In this document: positions 33,798 to 41,798 of the stretch, piece by piece
Layout of the letters: each line of letters begins with the position of its first letter
Numbering within the stretch: the stretch's first letter is position 1
Source: Hymenobacter yonginensis
GTDB taxonomy: Bacteria; Bacteroidota; Bacteroidia; Cytophagales; Hymenobacteraceae
Length of the DNA stretch: 64,000 nt
Reading direction: 5' to 3'
NCBI RefSeq assembly: GCF_027625995.1
Contig: NZ_CP115396.1
Coordinates: forward strand, 1,178,001-1,242,000
Notes under the pieces: generated by a model
The model's database searches: none
Seen by the model: only the letters and a program-made list of their open reading frames with translations
What the model was told of the DNA's origin: nothing
Program-made: the position numbers and the translations under genes

Positions 33798-35330
33798 TTA
33801 TTCCCACTCAATGGTTGCTGGTGGCTTCGAGCTGATGTCGTACACCACGCGGTTGATGCCGCGTACCTGGTTGATGATTTTGTTGCTGATCTCGGCCAGG
33901 AACTCGTAGGGCAGGTGGGCCCAGTCGGCCGTCATGCCGTCCACGCTGGTTACGGCGCGCAGGGCTACTACCCGCTCGTAGGTGCGCTCGTCGCCCATCA
34001 CGCCCACGCTCTGCACCGGCAGCAGCATCACGCCGGCCTGCCACACTTTCTCGTAGAGGCCATGCTCCTTGAGGCCGTTGATGAAGATGGCGTCGGCGCG
34101 CTGCAATAGGTCCACTTTCTCGGGCGTAATGTCGCCGAGGATGCGGATGCCCAGGCCGGGGCCGGGGAAGGGGTGGCGGTGCAGGATGTGCTCGGGCAGC
34201 TCCAGCGTGTGGCCTACTTCGCGCACTTCGTCCTTGAACAAAGCCCGCAGCGGTTCCACAATCCGCAGGTTCATCTTCTCGGGCAGGCCGCCCACGTTGT
34301 GGTGGCTCTTGATGGTCACGGCCGGGCCCTTCACCGATACCGACTCAATCACGTCGGGGTAGATGGTACCCTGGGCCAGCCAGCGGGCGCCTTCCACTTT
34401 CTGGGCTTCGCGGTCGAACACCTCAATAAAAGTGCGGCCGATGGCCTTGCGTTTCAGCTCGGGGTCGGTGAGGCCCGCCAGCGAGTCGTAGAACTCCTGC
34501 GAGGCGTCCACGCCGCGCACGTTCAAACCCAGGCCCTGGTAGGAGTGGAGCACCTGCTCGTACTCGTCCTTGCGTAGCAGCCCGTTGTTCACGAAGATGC
34601 CGTGCAAACGCGTGCCGATGGCCTTGTGCAGCAGCAAAGCCGCCACCGACGAGTCCACGCCGCCCGAAAGGCCCAGAATCACCTGGTCTTCTTTCCCGAT
34701 GGTGCGCTGCAGGGTTTCCACCATGCTATCCACGAAATGCTCCGGGGTCCAGCTCTGGTCGAGGCCGCAGATGTTCACTACAAAGTTCTGGAGCAGCGTT
34801 TTGCCGTCCGTCGAGTGCGTTACTTCAGGGTGGAACTGAATCCCGTAGGTTTCCTGCCCCTGAATTTTGAAAGCCGCCACGGCCACTTCCGGCGTGCTGG
34901 CCACAATATCAAAGCCCTCCGGCAGCGTCTTAATTGTGTCGCCGTGCGACATCCACACCTGCGACTCGGTGGGCACGCCGTGCAGCAGCGGCGAGTCATG
35001 GTGCACGTGGCTGAGGCGGGCGCGGCCATACTCGCGGATGGTGGCCGGCAGCACTTCGCCGCCCTGCTGGTGGGCCAGCAGCTGCGCGCCGTAGCACACG
35101 CCCAGCACCGGCACCTGGCCCAAGTAGGCGCTCAGGTCGGGGTCAGGCGAGTCGGCGTCGCGCACGGAACACGGGGAGCCCGAAAGCACAACGCCCCGGA
35201 TATCCTCAGTGAGGGCCGGGGCGTGGTTATACGGATGAATTTCGCAGTAGACATTCAGCTCCCGGATGCGCCGGGCAATGAGCTGGGTGTACTGCGACCC
35301 AAAATCGAGAATCAGGATTTGTTGAGGCAT
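33798..35330 (-). CDS. guaA: GMP synthase (glutamine-hydrolysing)
   Basis: A 510-residue enzyme making GMP from XMP, ATP and glutamine. The N-terminal class I amidotransferase has the catalytic Cys in [13 protein letters not shown] and the His/Glu in [11 protein letters not shown]. The ATP-pyrophosphatase domain has the P-loop [14 protein letters not shown], and the C-terminal dimerisation domain has [14 protein letters not shown] and ends PPATIEWE. Length and order are standard. A perfect -7 box sits only four bases before the ATG, suggesting a leaderless mRNA. Confidence 0.97.
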   Translation of the reverse strand: MPQQILILDFGSQYTQLIARRIRELNVYCEIHPYNHAPALTEDIRGVVLSGSPCSVRDADSPDPDLSAYLGQVPVLGVCYGAQLLAHQQGGEVLPATIREYGRARLSHVHHDSPLLHGVPTESQVWMSHGDTIKTLPEGFDIVASTPEVAVAAFKIQGQETYGIQFHPEVTHSTDGKTLLQNFVVNICGLDQSWTPEHFVDSMVETLQRTIGKEDQVILGLSGGVDSSVAALLLHKAIGTRLHGIFVNNGLLRKDEYEQVLHSYQGLGLNVRGVDASQEFYDSLAGLTDPELKRKAIGRTFIEVFDREAQKVEGARWLAQGTIYPDVIESVSVKGPAVTIKSHHNVGGLPEKMNLRIVEPLRALFKDEVREVGHTLELPEHILHRHPFPGPGLGIRILGDITPEKVDLLQRADAIFINGLKEHGLYEKVWQAGVMLLPVQSVGVMGDERTYERVVALRAVTSVDGMTADWAHLPYEFLAEISNKIINQVRGINRVVYDISSKPPATIEWE

Positions 35331-35334
35331 ACTG

Positions 35335-35342
35335 CAAAGCTA
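35335..35342 (-). promoter_or_regulatory. Promoter -7 box of guaA, adjacent to start codon
   Basis: Read on the minus strand this is TAGCTTTG, then CAGT, then the ATG of guaA. Transcription should start at or inside the first codon, so the mRNA may be leaderless. Confidence 0.6.
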
Positions 35343-35608
35343 CTCACGGATTTTGCGGAATAGGAAACTTCCGGCACATTAAATCCATTTGCAGGCCATA
35401 GGCACCAAGGCCCGTCGGCCGGCTGCCAGTGCGTGTTGGCCGTGCGCAGGCAGCCATTCCCCGTATCTGTGGCGGCCTGAAACGGGTTTGGGTAGTAGGT
35501 TTGCGCCAACGAAGGTATTTTTCACCAACCGTGGGCTGTACCATGCCGTAGTAGAGCACAGAGGCCGTTTTTGGGCTGTGCTTTTAGGATTAATCTTTTG
35601 TATCTGCC

Positions 35609-36010
35609 ATGTTTTTCAAAGTTTTACTTCTGGGGGTGTTGGGTGGAGGAGTAGGCGCCGGACTGGCACCGGGCGCGGCACCAGTGCACGCCGTGCCGCA
35701 GCAGACGGCCCCGCACCAGCTGGTGGGCACCGTGGCCAGCCGCAGCGGCGAACCCCTGGCCGGGGCCACCGTCATGATAGTGGCCAACCGCAACTCCTCG
35801 GTCATCACCAACTCGGCCGGCCGCTTCCTGCTGCCCAGCCCGCAGCCCACGCCCGAGCTGCACGTCAGCTTCGCCGGCTACTACGATACCACCGTGGTGA
35901 TGCCGCCGGCCGGCCAGCCGCTGGTAGTGGAGCTGCGCCCGGTGGCCCGCTACAAGAAGCAGCTCAAGAAACAGCTGAAGTCGGCCGACAAGGCGTGGCG
36001 TAAGAACTAG
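35609..36010 (+). CDS. Secreted protein with carboxypeptidase-like regulatory domain
   Basis: 133 residues. A Gly/Leu-rich leader (FKVLLLGVLGGGVGAGLAPG) acts as signal peptide. Residues about 38-112 form a CarboxypepD_reg-like beta sandwich: LVGTVASRSGEPLAGATVMI, VITNSAGRFLLP, HVSFAGYYDTTVVM and LVVELRPV. The C-terminus is strongly basic (YKKQLKKQLKSADKAWRKN). Such domains usually head TonB-dependent receptors, but here it stands alone, so it may be a small periplasmic or surface protein. Function unknown. Confidence 0.75.
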   Translation: MFFKVLLLGVLGGGVGAGLAPGAAPVHAVPQQTAPHQLVGTVASRSGEPLAGATVMIVANRNSSVITNSAGRFLLPSPQPTPELHVSFAGYYDTTVVMPPAGQPLVVELRPVARYKKQLKKQLKSADKAWRKN

Positions 36011-36223
36011 CGCCATCAGGCCCGGCACCGGCCATCTTTCGCCAATCTCCCGAAGGGCGGCCGGTGCCCTGCTCCGCAGTAGCAAGCCGTGTGCTGCGCT
36101 GGCTGGATTTTTTTTGGCCACGCAGCATAGGCAGCAGCGCTTTGGATACGAACCACTTACTGCGTGGGTACCGAACCGGAAAGGGCTCTGGATGCAGAAA
36201 TTCCAGGAAAATAGTTGCCACAG

Positions 36224-36256
36224 TTGGCGCAATAGCCAAATCTGTGCGTACCTTTG
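36224..36256 (+). promoter_or_regulatory. Promoter of the SRP RNA gene
   Basis: TTG at 36224-36226, a 22-bp spacer and TACCTTTG at 36249-36256 fit the Bacteroidota TTG-N19-23-TAnnTTTG promoter. The RNA should start about six bases later. Confidence 0.75.
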
Positions 36257-36261
36257 ACCCG

Positions 36262-36349
36262 GCGAGTCAGAACGACCAGCTCCTGTTGAACTCCCCCAGG
36301 ACCGGAAGGTAGCAAGGGTAGACGGTTGAGCGGTGCGATTTTGGCTCGC
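36262..36349 (+). ncRNA. ffs: Signal recognition particle RNA (bacterial small type)
   Basis: An RNA of about 88 nt. The Ffh-binding domain is unmistakable: CCAGGACCGGAAGGTAGCA, with the GGAA tetraloop and the asymmetric loop. The ends pair: GCGAGTCA (36262-36269) with TGGCTCGC (36342-36349). A run of eight T residues (36350-36357) ends transcription. With Ffh it targets nascent membrane and secreted proteins to FtsY. Promoter, fold and terminator agree, so the identification is strong. Confidence 0.93.
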
Positions 36350-36415
36350 TTTTTTTTCACGGATTGCGCCGGCCCAGCCGGATTTCACGGTTGCGTGACC
36401 AATTCGCCAGTAAGC

Positions 36416-36443
36416 AAAGAGCGGCTCCCAGGAGCCGCTCTTT
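36416..36443. terminator. Strong symmetrical hairpin
   Basis: AAAGAGCGGCTCC and GGAGCCGCTCTTT form a perfect 13-bp stem with a 2-nt gap, about 60 bp beyond the SRP RNA T run. It probably works as a backup terminator. Confidence 0.75.
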
Positions 36444-36492
36444 GTGTTTCCGGCCCGTGAGCCGCGGCCGGCCGCTGGCCTGTTGGGTACAA

Positions 36493-36528
36493 AATCCGTG
36501 CAATCCGAGAAATCCGCTTAATCCGTGA
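36493..36528 (+). repeat. Four tandem 9-bp repeats (AATCCGnnn)
   Basis: AATCCG begins at 36493, 36502, 36511 and 36520, exactly 9 bp apart. The array ends 2 bp before the -7 box of the transaldolase promoter. Confidence 0.8.
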
Positions 36529-36529
36529 T

Positions 36530-36537
36530 TAGCTTTG
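36530..36537 (+). promoter_or_regulatory. Promoter -7 box of the transaldolase gene
   Basis: TAGCTTTG, exact TAnnTTTG, 28 bp before the ATG. The -33 zone is filled by the AATCCG tandem repeats and has no TTG. Confidence 0.6.
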
Positions 36538-36565
36538 CAGCCATTGTTGTCCCCAACCTACCCGC

Positions 36566-37222
36566 ATGAAATTCTTCATTGACACCGCCAACCTGAAAGA
36601 AATTCAGGAGGCCGTAGAACTTGGCGTCCTCGACGGCGTGACTACCAACCCTTCGCTGATGGCCAAAGAGGGCATCCGCGGCACCGATGCGGTGCTGAGC
36701 CACTACAAGCAGATCTGCGAGCTGGTGGATGGCGACGTGTCGGCCGAGGTAATTGCCACCGATTTCGAGGGCATCATCCGGGAAGGCGAGGCCCTGGCCG
36801 ACCTGCACCCCAACATCGTGGTGAAGGTGCCCATGATCCGGGACGGCGTGAAAGCCATCAAGTATTTCTCGGAGAAAGGCATCAAAACCAACTGCACGCT
36901 GATTTTTTCGGCCGGGCAGGCACTGCTGGCCGCCAAAGCCGGGGCCACCTACGTGTCGCCGTTTGTGGGCCGCCTCGATGACATCGGGCACGACGGCCTG
37001 CAACTGGTGCAGCAGATCGTGGACATCTTCAGCAACTATGGCTACCCCACGCAGGTGCTGGCCGCCTCCGTGCGCCACGTGCCGCACCTGCTGCAGTGCG
37101 CCGAGCTGGGCGCCGACGTGGTAACCTGCCCGCTCAACGTCATCACGGGCCTGCTCAACCACCCGCTCACCGACAAAGGCCTGGCCACCTTCCTGGCCGA
37201 CCACGCCAAGGTGAATGGCTAA
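36566..37222 (+). CDS. Transaldolase / fructose-6-phosphate aldolase family (TalC-like)
   Basis: A 218-residue single-domain TIM-barrel aldolase. Motifs: [29 protein letters not shown], the Schiff-base lysine in [34 protein letters not shown] and [11 protein letters not shown]. Small members act as transaldolase in the pentose phosphate pathway or as fructose-6-phosphate aldolase; residue-level discrimination was not attempted. The last codons and stop (NG*) fall in an AT-rich repeat arm. The small conserved-looking gene at 37305 follows on the same strand. Confidence 0.92.
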   Translation: MKFFIDTANLKEIQEAVELGVLDGVTTNPSLMAKEGIRGTDAVLSHYKQICELVDGDVSAEVIATDFEGIIREGEALADLHPNIVVKVPMIRDGVKAIKYFSEKGIKTNCTLIFSAGQALLAAKAGATYVSPFVGRLDDIGHDGLQLVQQIVDIFSNYGYPTQVLAASVRHVPHLLQCAELGADVVTCPLNVITGLLNHPLTDKGLATFLADHAKVNG

Positions 37223-37303
37223 ATGGCTTAATTGTTAAATGGTTGGCTGTTCAGGTATCTGCACGGCCAACCGTTTAACCATTTGACAAGTAAGCCATTC
37301 AAC
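37212..37303. repeat. AT-rich inverted repeat after the transaldolase gene
   Basis: GAATGGCT...AAATGGTTGGC (left) mirrors GCCAACCG...AAGCCATTC (right, ending 37300) with a few mismatches. It uses the same words as 3235-3326 and includes the transaldolase stop codon. Confidence 0.75.
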
Positions 37304-37304
37304 T

Positions 37305-37508
37305 ATGTACATCATCAAAGTAAAAGGCAAGGCCAAGATTCCGGACTATATCCAGCTGCGCGACGAGGAGTTTGTGCTCATCGCCTACTTCCGCGCCGAC
37401 CGGCCCCTAAAAGACCTGCACCGCTATGGTCTGGAAGGCAAGGAGGCGCCGCTGGCGGCCGTTATTGAGGGCCTGGAGTTCGGCAAGCTGCAGAAGCTGG
37501 AAGTCTGA
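37305..37508 (+). CDS. Small hypothetical protein (67 aa)
   Basis: MYIIKVKGKAKIPDYIQLRDE begins the protein, which continues FVLIAYFRADRPLKDLHRYGLE and ends FGKLQKLEV. It has no signal peptide or membrane span, and the charged composition suggests a small soluble domain. I do not recognise the family. Third-position GC and the position 82 bp after the transaldolase gene support it as real and perhaps co-transcribed. Confidence 0.65.
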   Translation: MYIIKVKGKAKIPDYIQLRDEEFVLIAYFRADRPLKDLHRYGLEGKEAPLAAVIEGLEFGKLQKLEV

Positions 37509-37530
37509 GCTGCCGCGCCGCGTTGTAGCG

Positions 37531-37609
37531 TTCCGGATGAAGTGAAGCTGTGGGGCTGACCGGGTTTGCCGGCGGCCGGCAGCGCGCTTCATCCGGAATT
37601 CTGTTTTTT
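37531..37609 (+). terminator. Long-loop hairpin with T run
   Basis: TTCCGGATGAAG (37531-37542) pairs with CTTCATCCGGAA (37587-37598) across about 44 bases, which contain their own GC-rich hairpin; a T run follows at about 37604. It probably ends the transaldolase unit, and it has the same wide-loop shape as the repeats elsewhere. Confidence 0.65.
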
Positions 37610-37641
37610 CTGGAAGTCCCTCTGCCCCGTATCTTCGCCCC

Positions 37642-38355
37642 ATGCCTACTGCCACCAACCCCGTTATCGAGCTCCACGACGCCTACATCATGCAGGATGT
37701 GAACACCGTGCTGCAAAAGGTGACATTCACGCTCGACAAAGGCGAATTTGCGTATCTGGTTGGCCGCACCGGCTCCGGCAAAAGCTCGTTGTTGAAAACC
37801 CTGTACGCCGATCTGGCCCTGGGCGGCGGCACGGGCACGGTGGTAGGGTTTCCGTTACCCAAGCTGAGTAGCGGCAGCAAAGTGCCGTTTCTGCGGCGCA
37901 AGCTGGGTATCATCTTCCAGGATTTCCAGCTGCTGTTCGACCGCACGGTGGCCGAAAACCTGCTGTTTGTGCTGAACGCCACCGGCTGGAACGGCAAAGC
38001 CCGCAAGCAGCAGCGGATTTCGGAGGTGCTCATGCAGGTAGGTTTGGCCAACTCGGCCGCCAAGATGCCGCACCAGCTGTCCGGCGGCGAGCAGCAGCGC
38101 GTGGTCATTGCCCGGGCCCTGCTCAACGAGCCGCTGTTGCTGCTCGCCGACGAGCCCACCGGCAACCTCGACCCCGATGTGGCCGACAGCATCATGCGCC
38201 TGTTTGTGGAAATCAACAACTCCGGCACGGCCGTGCTCATGGCCACCCACAACTACCAGATCATCCAGCAGTACCCCAAGCGGGTGCTCAAATGTGAAAA
38301 AGGGCAGCTGGTAGACTCCGCCACCACGCCGTTTCAGCTCAATTCCTTAAACTAG
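37642..38355 (+). CDS. ftsE: FtsE-like cell division ABC ATP-binding protein
   Basis: 237 residues. Walker A GRTGSGKSSLLKTLY, signature LSGGEQQRVVIARALL, Walker B LLLLADEPTGNLDP and H-loop MATHNYQII match the FtsE/LolD class; the segments KGEFAYLVGRTGSGKSS and FRRKLGIIFQDFQLLFDRTV favour FtsE. FtsE with FtsX regulates peptidoglycan hydrolases at division. ftsX is not adjacent, a split arrangement that I understand is usual in this phylum. A glycosyltransferase follows 67 bp downstream on the same strand. Confidence 0.87.
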   Translation: MPTATNPVIELHDAYIMQDVNTVLQKVTFTLDKGEFAYLVGRTGSGKSSLLKTLYADLALGGGTGTVVGFPLPKLSSGSKVPFLRRKLGIIFQDFQLLFDRTVAENLLFVLNATGWNGKARKQQRISEVLMQVGLANSAAKMPHQLSGGEQQRVVIARALLNEPLLLLADEPTGNLDPDVADSIMRLFVEINNSGTAVLMATHNYQIIQQYPKRVLKCEKGQLVDSATTPFQLNSLN

Positions 38356-38422
38356 GCTGCTATCAGGCTCCGTTGCGGGGCCAGTGCTGCCAAGCAGTAT
38401 TGAACGGACGGACGGTTTCTAC

Positions 38423-39334
38423 ATGCGCAAATCTGAGGTGAGCTTTCCGGGCCTTTCGGTGCTGATTCCGGTGTATAACCGTGACGTGACGCCGTTGGTA
38501 AGCGCCCTGCTGGCCCAGGCCGCCGACTGGAGCGGGCCGGTGGAAATCCACTGCCTCGACGACGCCTCCGAGCCCCGGTACCGCCGCCTCAACCAGGCGC
38601 TGGCCGATTTGCCGGGTGTCTGCTACCAGGAGCTGCCGCACAATGTGGGGCGCGCCGCCATCCGCAACCAGCTGGCCGCCGCCGCCCGCCACGAGTGGCT
38701 GCTGCTGCTCGACAACGATAGCCTGCTACCCGACGACCAGTTTCTGGCCCGCTATGCCGCGGCCCGGCTGCTGGCGCCGGTGCTGGTGGGGGGCACCACC
38801 TACGAAGCCCAGCCGCCGGCCGAGCCGGCTTTGTACCTACGCTGGCTCTACGGGCGCCGCCGCGAGGCCCGGCCGGCAGCCCTGCGCCAGCGGGCCCCGC
38901 ACGGCCAACTCACCCTCAACAACATGCTGGTACAGGCCGCCGTGTTCCGCCGCTTCGGCCTCGATGAAACCCTGACCCGCTACGGCCACGAAGACACCAA
39001 GTTCGGGTGGCTGCTGCGGCAGGCCGGCACCGCCGTGCACCACCTCGACAACCCCGTGCTACACGACGGCCTGGAGCCCGCCGCCGTGTTCTTGGGCAAA
39101 ACCCACGATGCCGTGCGCAACTTGGCCCGCCTCTACCACGCCGAAGGCCTGGGAGCCGATACCAAGCTGCTGAAAGCGGCCTTGCAGTTGCGCCGCTGGG
39201 GCTTGGGCGAGGCCGTGCGTGTGGCCTTTGCACTCCGGCAGCAGCAGGTGCGCCGCAACTTGCTTTCCGGCCAGCCCAGCCTGCGCCAGCTCGACGCCCT
39301 GAAGCTCTACTGGCTGCTGACGGAACTGAAGTAA
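38423..39334 (+). CDS. Family 2 glycosyltransferase
   Basis: 303 residues from ATG 38423. The GT-A fold is shown by LSVLIPVYNRDVTPLV, a nucleotide-site aspartate in CLDDAS, and the DxD-type metal site LLLLDNDSLLP. GHEDTKFGWLLRQAG matches the acceptor-side ED motif of GT2 enzymes. There is no membrane span, so it is cytosolic. The sugar donor and acceptor cannot be told, and no neighbouring glycan genes clarify its role. A terminator follows within 60 bp. Confidence 0.88.
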   Translation: MRKSEVSFPGLSVLIPVYNRDVTPLVSALLAQAADWSGPVEIHCLDDASEPRYRRLNQALADLPGVCYQELPHNVGRAAIRNQLAAAARHEWLLLLDNDSLLPDDQFLARYAAARLLAPVLVGGTTYEAQPPAEPALYLRWLYGRRREARPAALRQRAPHGQLTLNNMLVQAAVFRRFGLDETLTRYGHEDTKFGWLLRQAGTAVHHLDNPVLHDGLEPAAVFLGKTHDAVRNLARLYHAEGLGADTKLLKAALQLRRWGLGEAVRVAFALRQQQVRRNLLSGQPSLRQLDALKLYWLLTELK

Positions 39335-39386
39335 TAGTCAGGTTAGTCAGCTGCTGCCGGTGGAATGTTGCGACGATTTAGTGCAT

Positions 39387-39422
39387 AAAAAAGGCCCCTT
39401 CTCACGTGAGAAGAGGCCTTTT
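39387..39422. terminator. Bidirectional intrinsic terminator
   Basis: AAAAAAGGCC-C-CTTCTCA pairs with TGAGAAG-A-GGCCTTTT. It lies between the convergent glycosyltransferase and lipoprotein genes. Confidence 0.88.
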
Positions 39423-39439
39423 GACCCGGGTGGGTGCGC

Positions 39440-40339
39440 TTAGTCGTTGTCGGTGTTTTTCACTTCCGACTTCGCTTCCTTGAAAGCGCCTTTCACGGCG
39501 CTGCCTACTTTCTTGCCGGCATTTTTTACGTCAGTGGCAGTGTTGCTAGCGGCCTGGCCCACTTTGCTGCGCTCGTCGGCGGTTTCTTCCTTCACGTCGT
39601 TGGCACCGCGGGCTACGGCATCAGCGCCCTGAGCAGCGCGGGCTTCCGACTTGTCAAACGACTTGAAGGCGGCGTACTTCAGTTTTTCCTTCTGAATCTC
39701 GGCCAGGTCTTTGGCTGGAATGTCGCCTTTCACCTTGTCGTATGCTTCGTCGAGGGCGCGCCATTCGGAGTTGATGTAACGCCAGTCTTCGATGTCGTAC
39801 TTGTCTTCGTTCTGCTTCACGTTGGCCACGAATTTCTCGTACGTTGCGCGGGCATTAGCAGCGGTAATCTGGGCGGCCGGGCTCATGGGCTTATAGTACT
39901 TGCCCGGTTTCATGGTGCTCATGTCGGTAGAGGCAGCCGTACCTGCTGCGGCGGTAGCCATGCCAGCGTCGGCGCGGTTTTTCCAAGCCATTTCGCGCTT
40001 GTCGTAAGCGGCGGTATAACGGGTGCGGAGGGCCTCAATTTCTTGGCGACGGGCGTCGTCGTAGCCATCGGCGTACTTATCGACGGCCGCTACTTTGGCG
40101 TCGAAATCGGCCTTCATTTGTGCGGTTTCGCGGTCGTAGTCGGCTTCAGCCTGGGTAGCTACGGCATCGGCTTTGGCTTCAGCATCCGAAACGAAGGTGG
40201 CGAAGTCGTTGTAAGCCTGGTCGCTTTCGGCCGAAATTTCCTTCTGCTGGCTTTGGTTGCAGCTGGTCTGGGTGAAGGCGGCACCGCCCATCAGCAGCAT
40301 GGCCGACAGAGCGTGGAGGGTGAGTTGTTTCTTGAACAT
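39440..40339 (-). CDS. Hypothetical lipoprotein, charged coiled-coil
   Basis: 299 residues. A signal sequence ends AAFTQTSC, a plausible lipobox, followed by NQSQQKEIS. The mature protein is highly charged and helical with heptad-like stretches (AEAKADAVATQAEADYDRETAQMKAD, FKSFDKSEARAAQGADAV). Its C-terminus, ATDVKNAGKKVGSAVKGAF, has the amphipathic look of YtxH/stress-type repeats. No enzyme motif is visible. It is probably an abundant envelope protein. The start codon follows a TACATTTC box by roughly 30 bp. Confidence 0.65.
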   Translation of the reverse strand: MFKKQLTLHALSAMLLMGGAAFTQTSCNQSQQKEISAESDQAYNDFATFVSDAEAKADAVATQAEADYDRETAQMKADFDAKVAAVDKYADGYDDARRQEIEALRTRYTAAYDKREMAWKNRADAGMATAAAGTAASTDMSTMKPGKYYKPMSPAAQITAANARATYEKFVANVKQNEDKYDIEDWRYINSEWRALDEAYDKVKGDIPAKDLAEIQKEKLKYAAFKSFDKSEARAAQGADAVARGANDVKEETADERSKVGQAASNTATDVKNAGKKVGSAVKGAFKEAKSEVKNTDND

Positions 40340-40500
40340 GGCGGGAGAGAGAGTAGTAGAAATGTAGGGCCGCTGGCAGGTGGTGCATCGGCTTTGGCGG
40401 ATATAACGCAGGCCTAATGCCCGGGGTTACGCTACCAGCCCGGCAGATGGCGCGGGTGGCCGGGTTTCTTTCTTAAGCGCTTATTCGTTTGCTTTGCCCC

Positions 40501-41676
40501 GTGCCCACTGCCTCCCAGCCCCCGCAACCTATTCAACTTCTCGATCTGCCCGCCCAGCATGCCCCCATCCGGGCCGAGCTGGAAGCCGTGCTACACTATT
40601 CGCTGGATGAATCGGCCTTCATTCAGGGGCCGGCCGTGCAGCAGTTTGCCCGGGAGCTGAGCCGCTACCTCGGCGGGCCGCACGTGGTGCCCTGCGCCAA
40701 CGGCACCGACGCCCTGCAGCTGGCTTTGATGGCGCTGCGTCTGTCGCCCGGCGCCGAGGTCATCGTGCCGGCTTTCACCTACGTAGCCACGCTGGAAGCC
40801 GCCGCTGTGCTGGGGCTGGTGCCCGTGCCGGCCGACGTGCTGCCTGGCACCTTCAACCTCGATCCGCAGGCTGCCGCCGCGGCTATCACGCCTCGCACCG
40901 GAGCCATTGTGGCCGTGCATCTGTTTGGGCAGTGCGCCGACCTGCAGGCGCTGCGCAGCTTGGCCGACCAGCACGGCGTGGCGCTGATTGAAGACAACGC
41001 CCAAGCCATCGGGGCCACGTTCCAAACCAGCCGGGGCGAAACCTGGGTGGCCGGCACGGTGGGGGAGGTGGGCACCACCTCGTTTTTTCCCAGCAAAAAC
41101 CTGGGCGGCTTCGGTGATGGCGGCGCGTTGTTTACCCGCGACGAAGCCCGCGCCACCTATCTGCGCCAGCTCGCCAACCACGGCCAGGACCGCAAGTACC
41201 ACCACGCCCACATCGGCCTCAACTCCCGCCTCGATACGCTGCAGGCCGCGCTGCTGCGCGTGAAGCTGCCGCACCTGCCCGCCTGGACCGCCGCCCGCCA
41301 GTATGTGGCCGCCCGCTACGATGCCGCCCTGGCCGACGTGCCCGGCGTGGCGGTGCCAAACCGCGACCCACGCAGCACCCACGTCTTTCACCAATACACG
41401 CTTACTGTTGCCGAGGACGTGCCCGGCCGCCGTGACGCGCTGCAGCAGCATCTGGCGGCGCACGGCGTGCCCAGCGCCGTGTATTATCCGCTGCCCACGC
41501 ACCTACAGCCGGCCTATGCCCACCTGGGCTACCGCGCCGGGCAGTTTCCGGTGGCCGAGCGGCTGTGCCGCACGGTGCTGTCGCTGCCGATTCATCCAAC
41601 GCTTAGCGACGAGCAGGTAGCCTACATAGCGGCCGTGGTGCGGGCCGGCTATCATTCCGACGAAGGAGGAAGCTGA
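40501..41676 (+). CDS. DegT/DnrJ/EryC1 sugar aminotransferase
   Basis: A PLP-dependent enzyme that transaminates nucleotide-linked keto sugars. Motifs: VVPCANGTDALQLALMAL, EVIVPAFTYVATLEAAA, LIEDNAQAIGA and the PLP lysine in FFPSKNLGGFGDGGALF. About 391 residues. The start is unclear: GTG 40501 gives MPTASQPPQPIQLLDLPAQ, and TTG 40489 is the alternative. The last residues (YHSDEGGS) are encoded by a single arm of the CATTCCGACGAAGGAG repeat. The sugar is unknown and there are no sugar-nucleotide partners nearby. Confidence 0.9.
   Translation: MPTASQPPQPIQLLDLPAQHAPIRAELEAVLHYSLDESAFIQGPAVQQFARELSRYLGGPHVVPCANGTDALQLALMALRLSPGAEVIVPAFTYVATLEAAAVLGLVPVPADVLPGTFNLDPQAAAAAITPRTGAIVAVHLFGQCADLQALRSLADQHGVALIEDNAQAIGATFQTSRGETWVAGTVGEVGTTSFFPSKNLGGFGDGGALFTRDEARATYLRQLANHGQDRKYHHAHIGLNSRLDTLQAALLRVKLPHLPAWTAARQYVAARYDAALADVPGVAVPNRDPRSTHVFHQYTLTVAEDVPGRRDALQQHLAAHGVPSAVYYPLPTHLQPAYAHLGYRAGQFPVAERLCRTVLSLPIHPTLSDEQVAYIAAVVRAGYHSDEGGS
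41648..41674 (+). repeat. Solo repeat arm inside the aminotransferase 3' end
   Basis: TATCATTCCGACGAAGGAGG matches, in all but its first bases, the arms of the inverted repeat at 45312-45390. Here only one arm exists and it is translated. Confidence 0.75.
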
Positions 41677-41798
41677 GTGGAAATCGTCTGGGTTCTACCT
41701 CAGATACTTCCTTTGTCAGAATGGCAATTGCGTACTGGCACTGTTTTTTCTTTTTGCCGTATAGACACCACTTTCCACGACTCCAGATTCTCTGATTT

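Larger units (their letters stand above)
36011..36565. other. Intergenic region with SRP RNA, terminator and tandem repeat
   Basis: A 555-bp gap with no protein gene. In order it holds about 210 bp with nothing recognised, the SRP RNA promoter and gene, a strong 13-bp hairpin, four 9-bp AATCCG repeats and the promoter of the transaldolase gene. Each is listed separately. Confidence 0.75.

Noticed and set aside
36493-36528. Possible CRISPR array
   Set aside because: Units are 9 bp with 3-base gaps and only four copies; the other repeats in the window are inverted pairs without regular spacers, and no cas genes are present.
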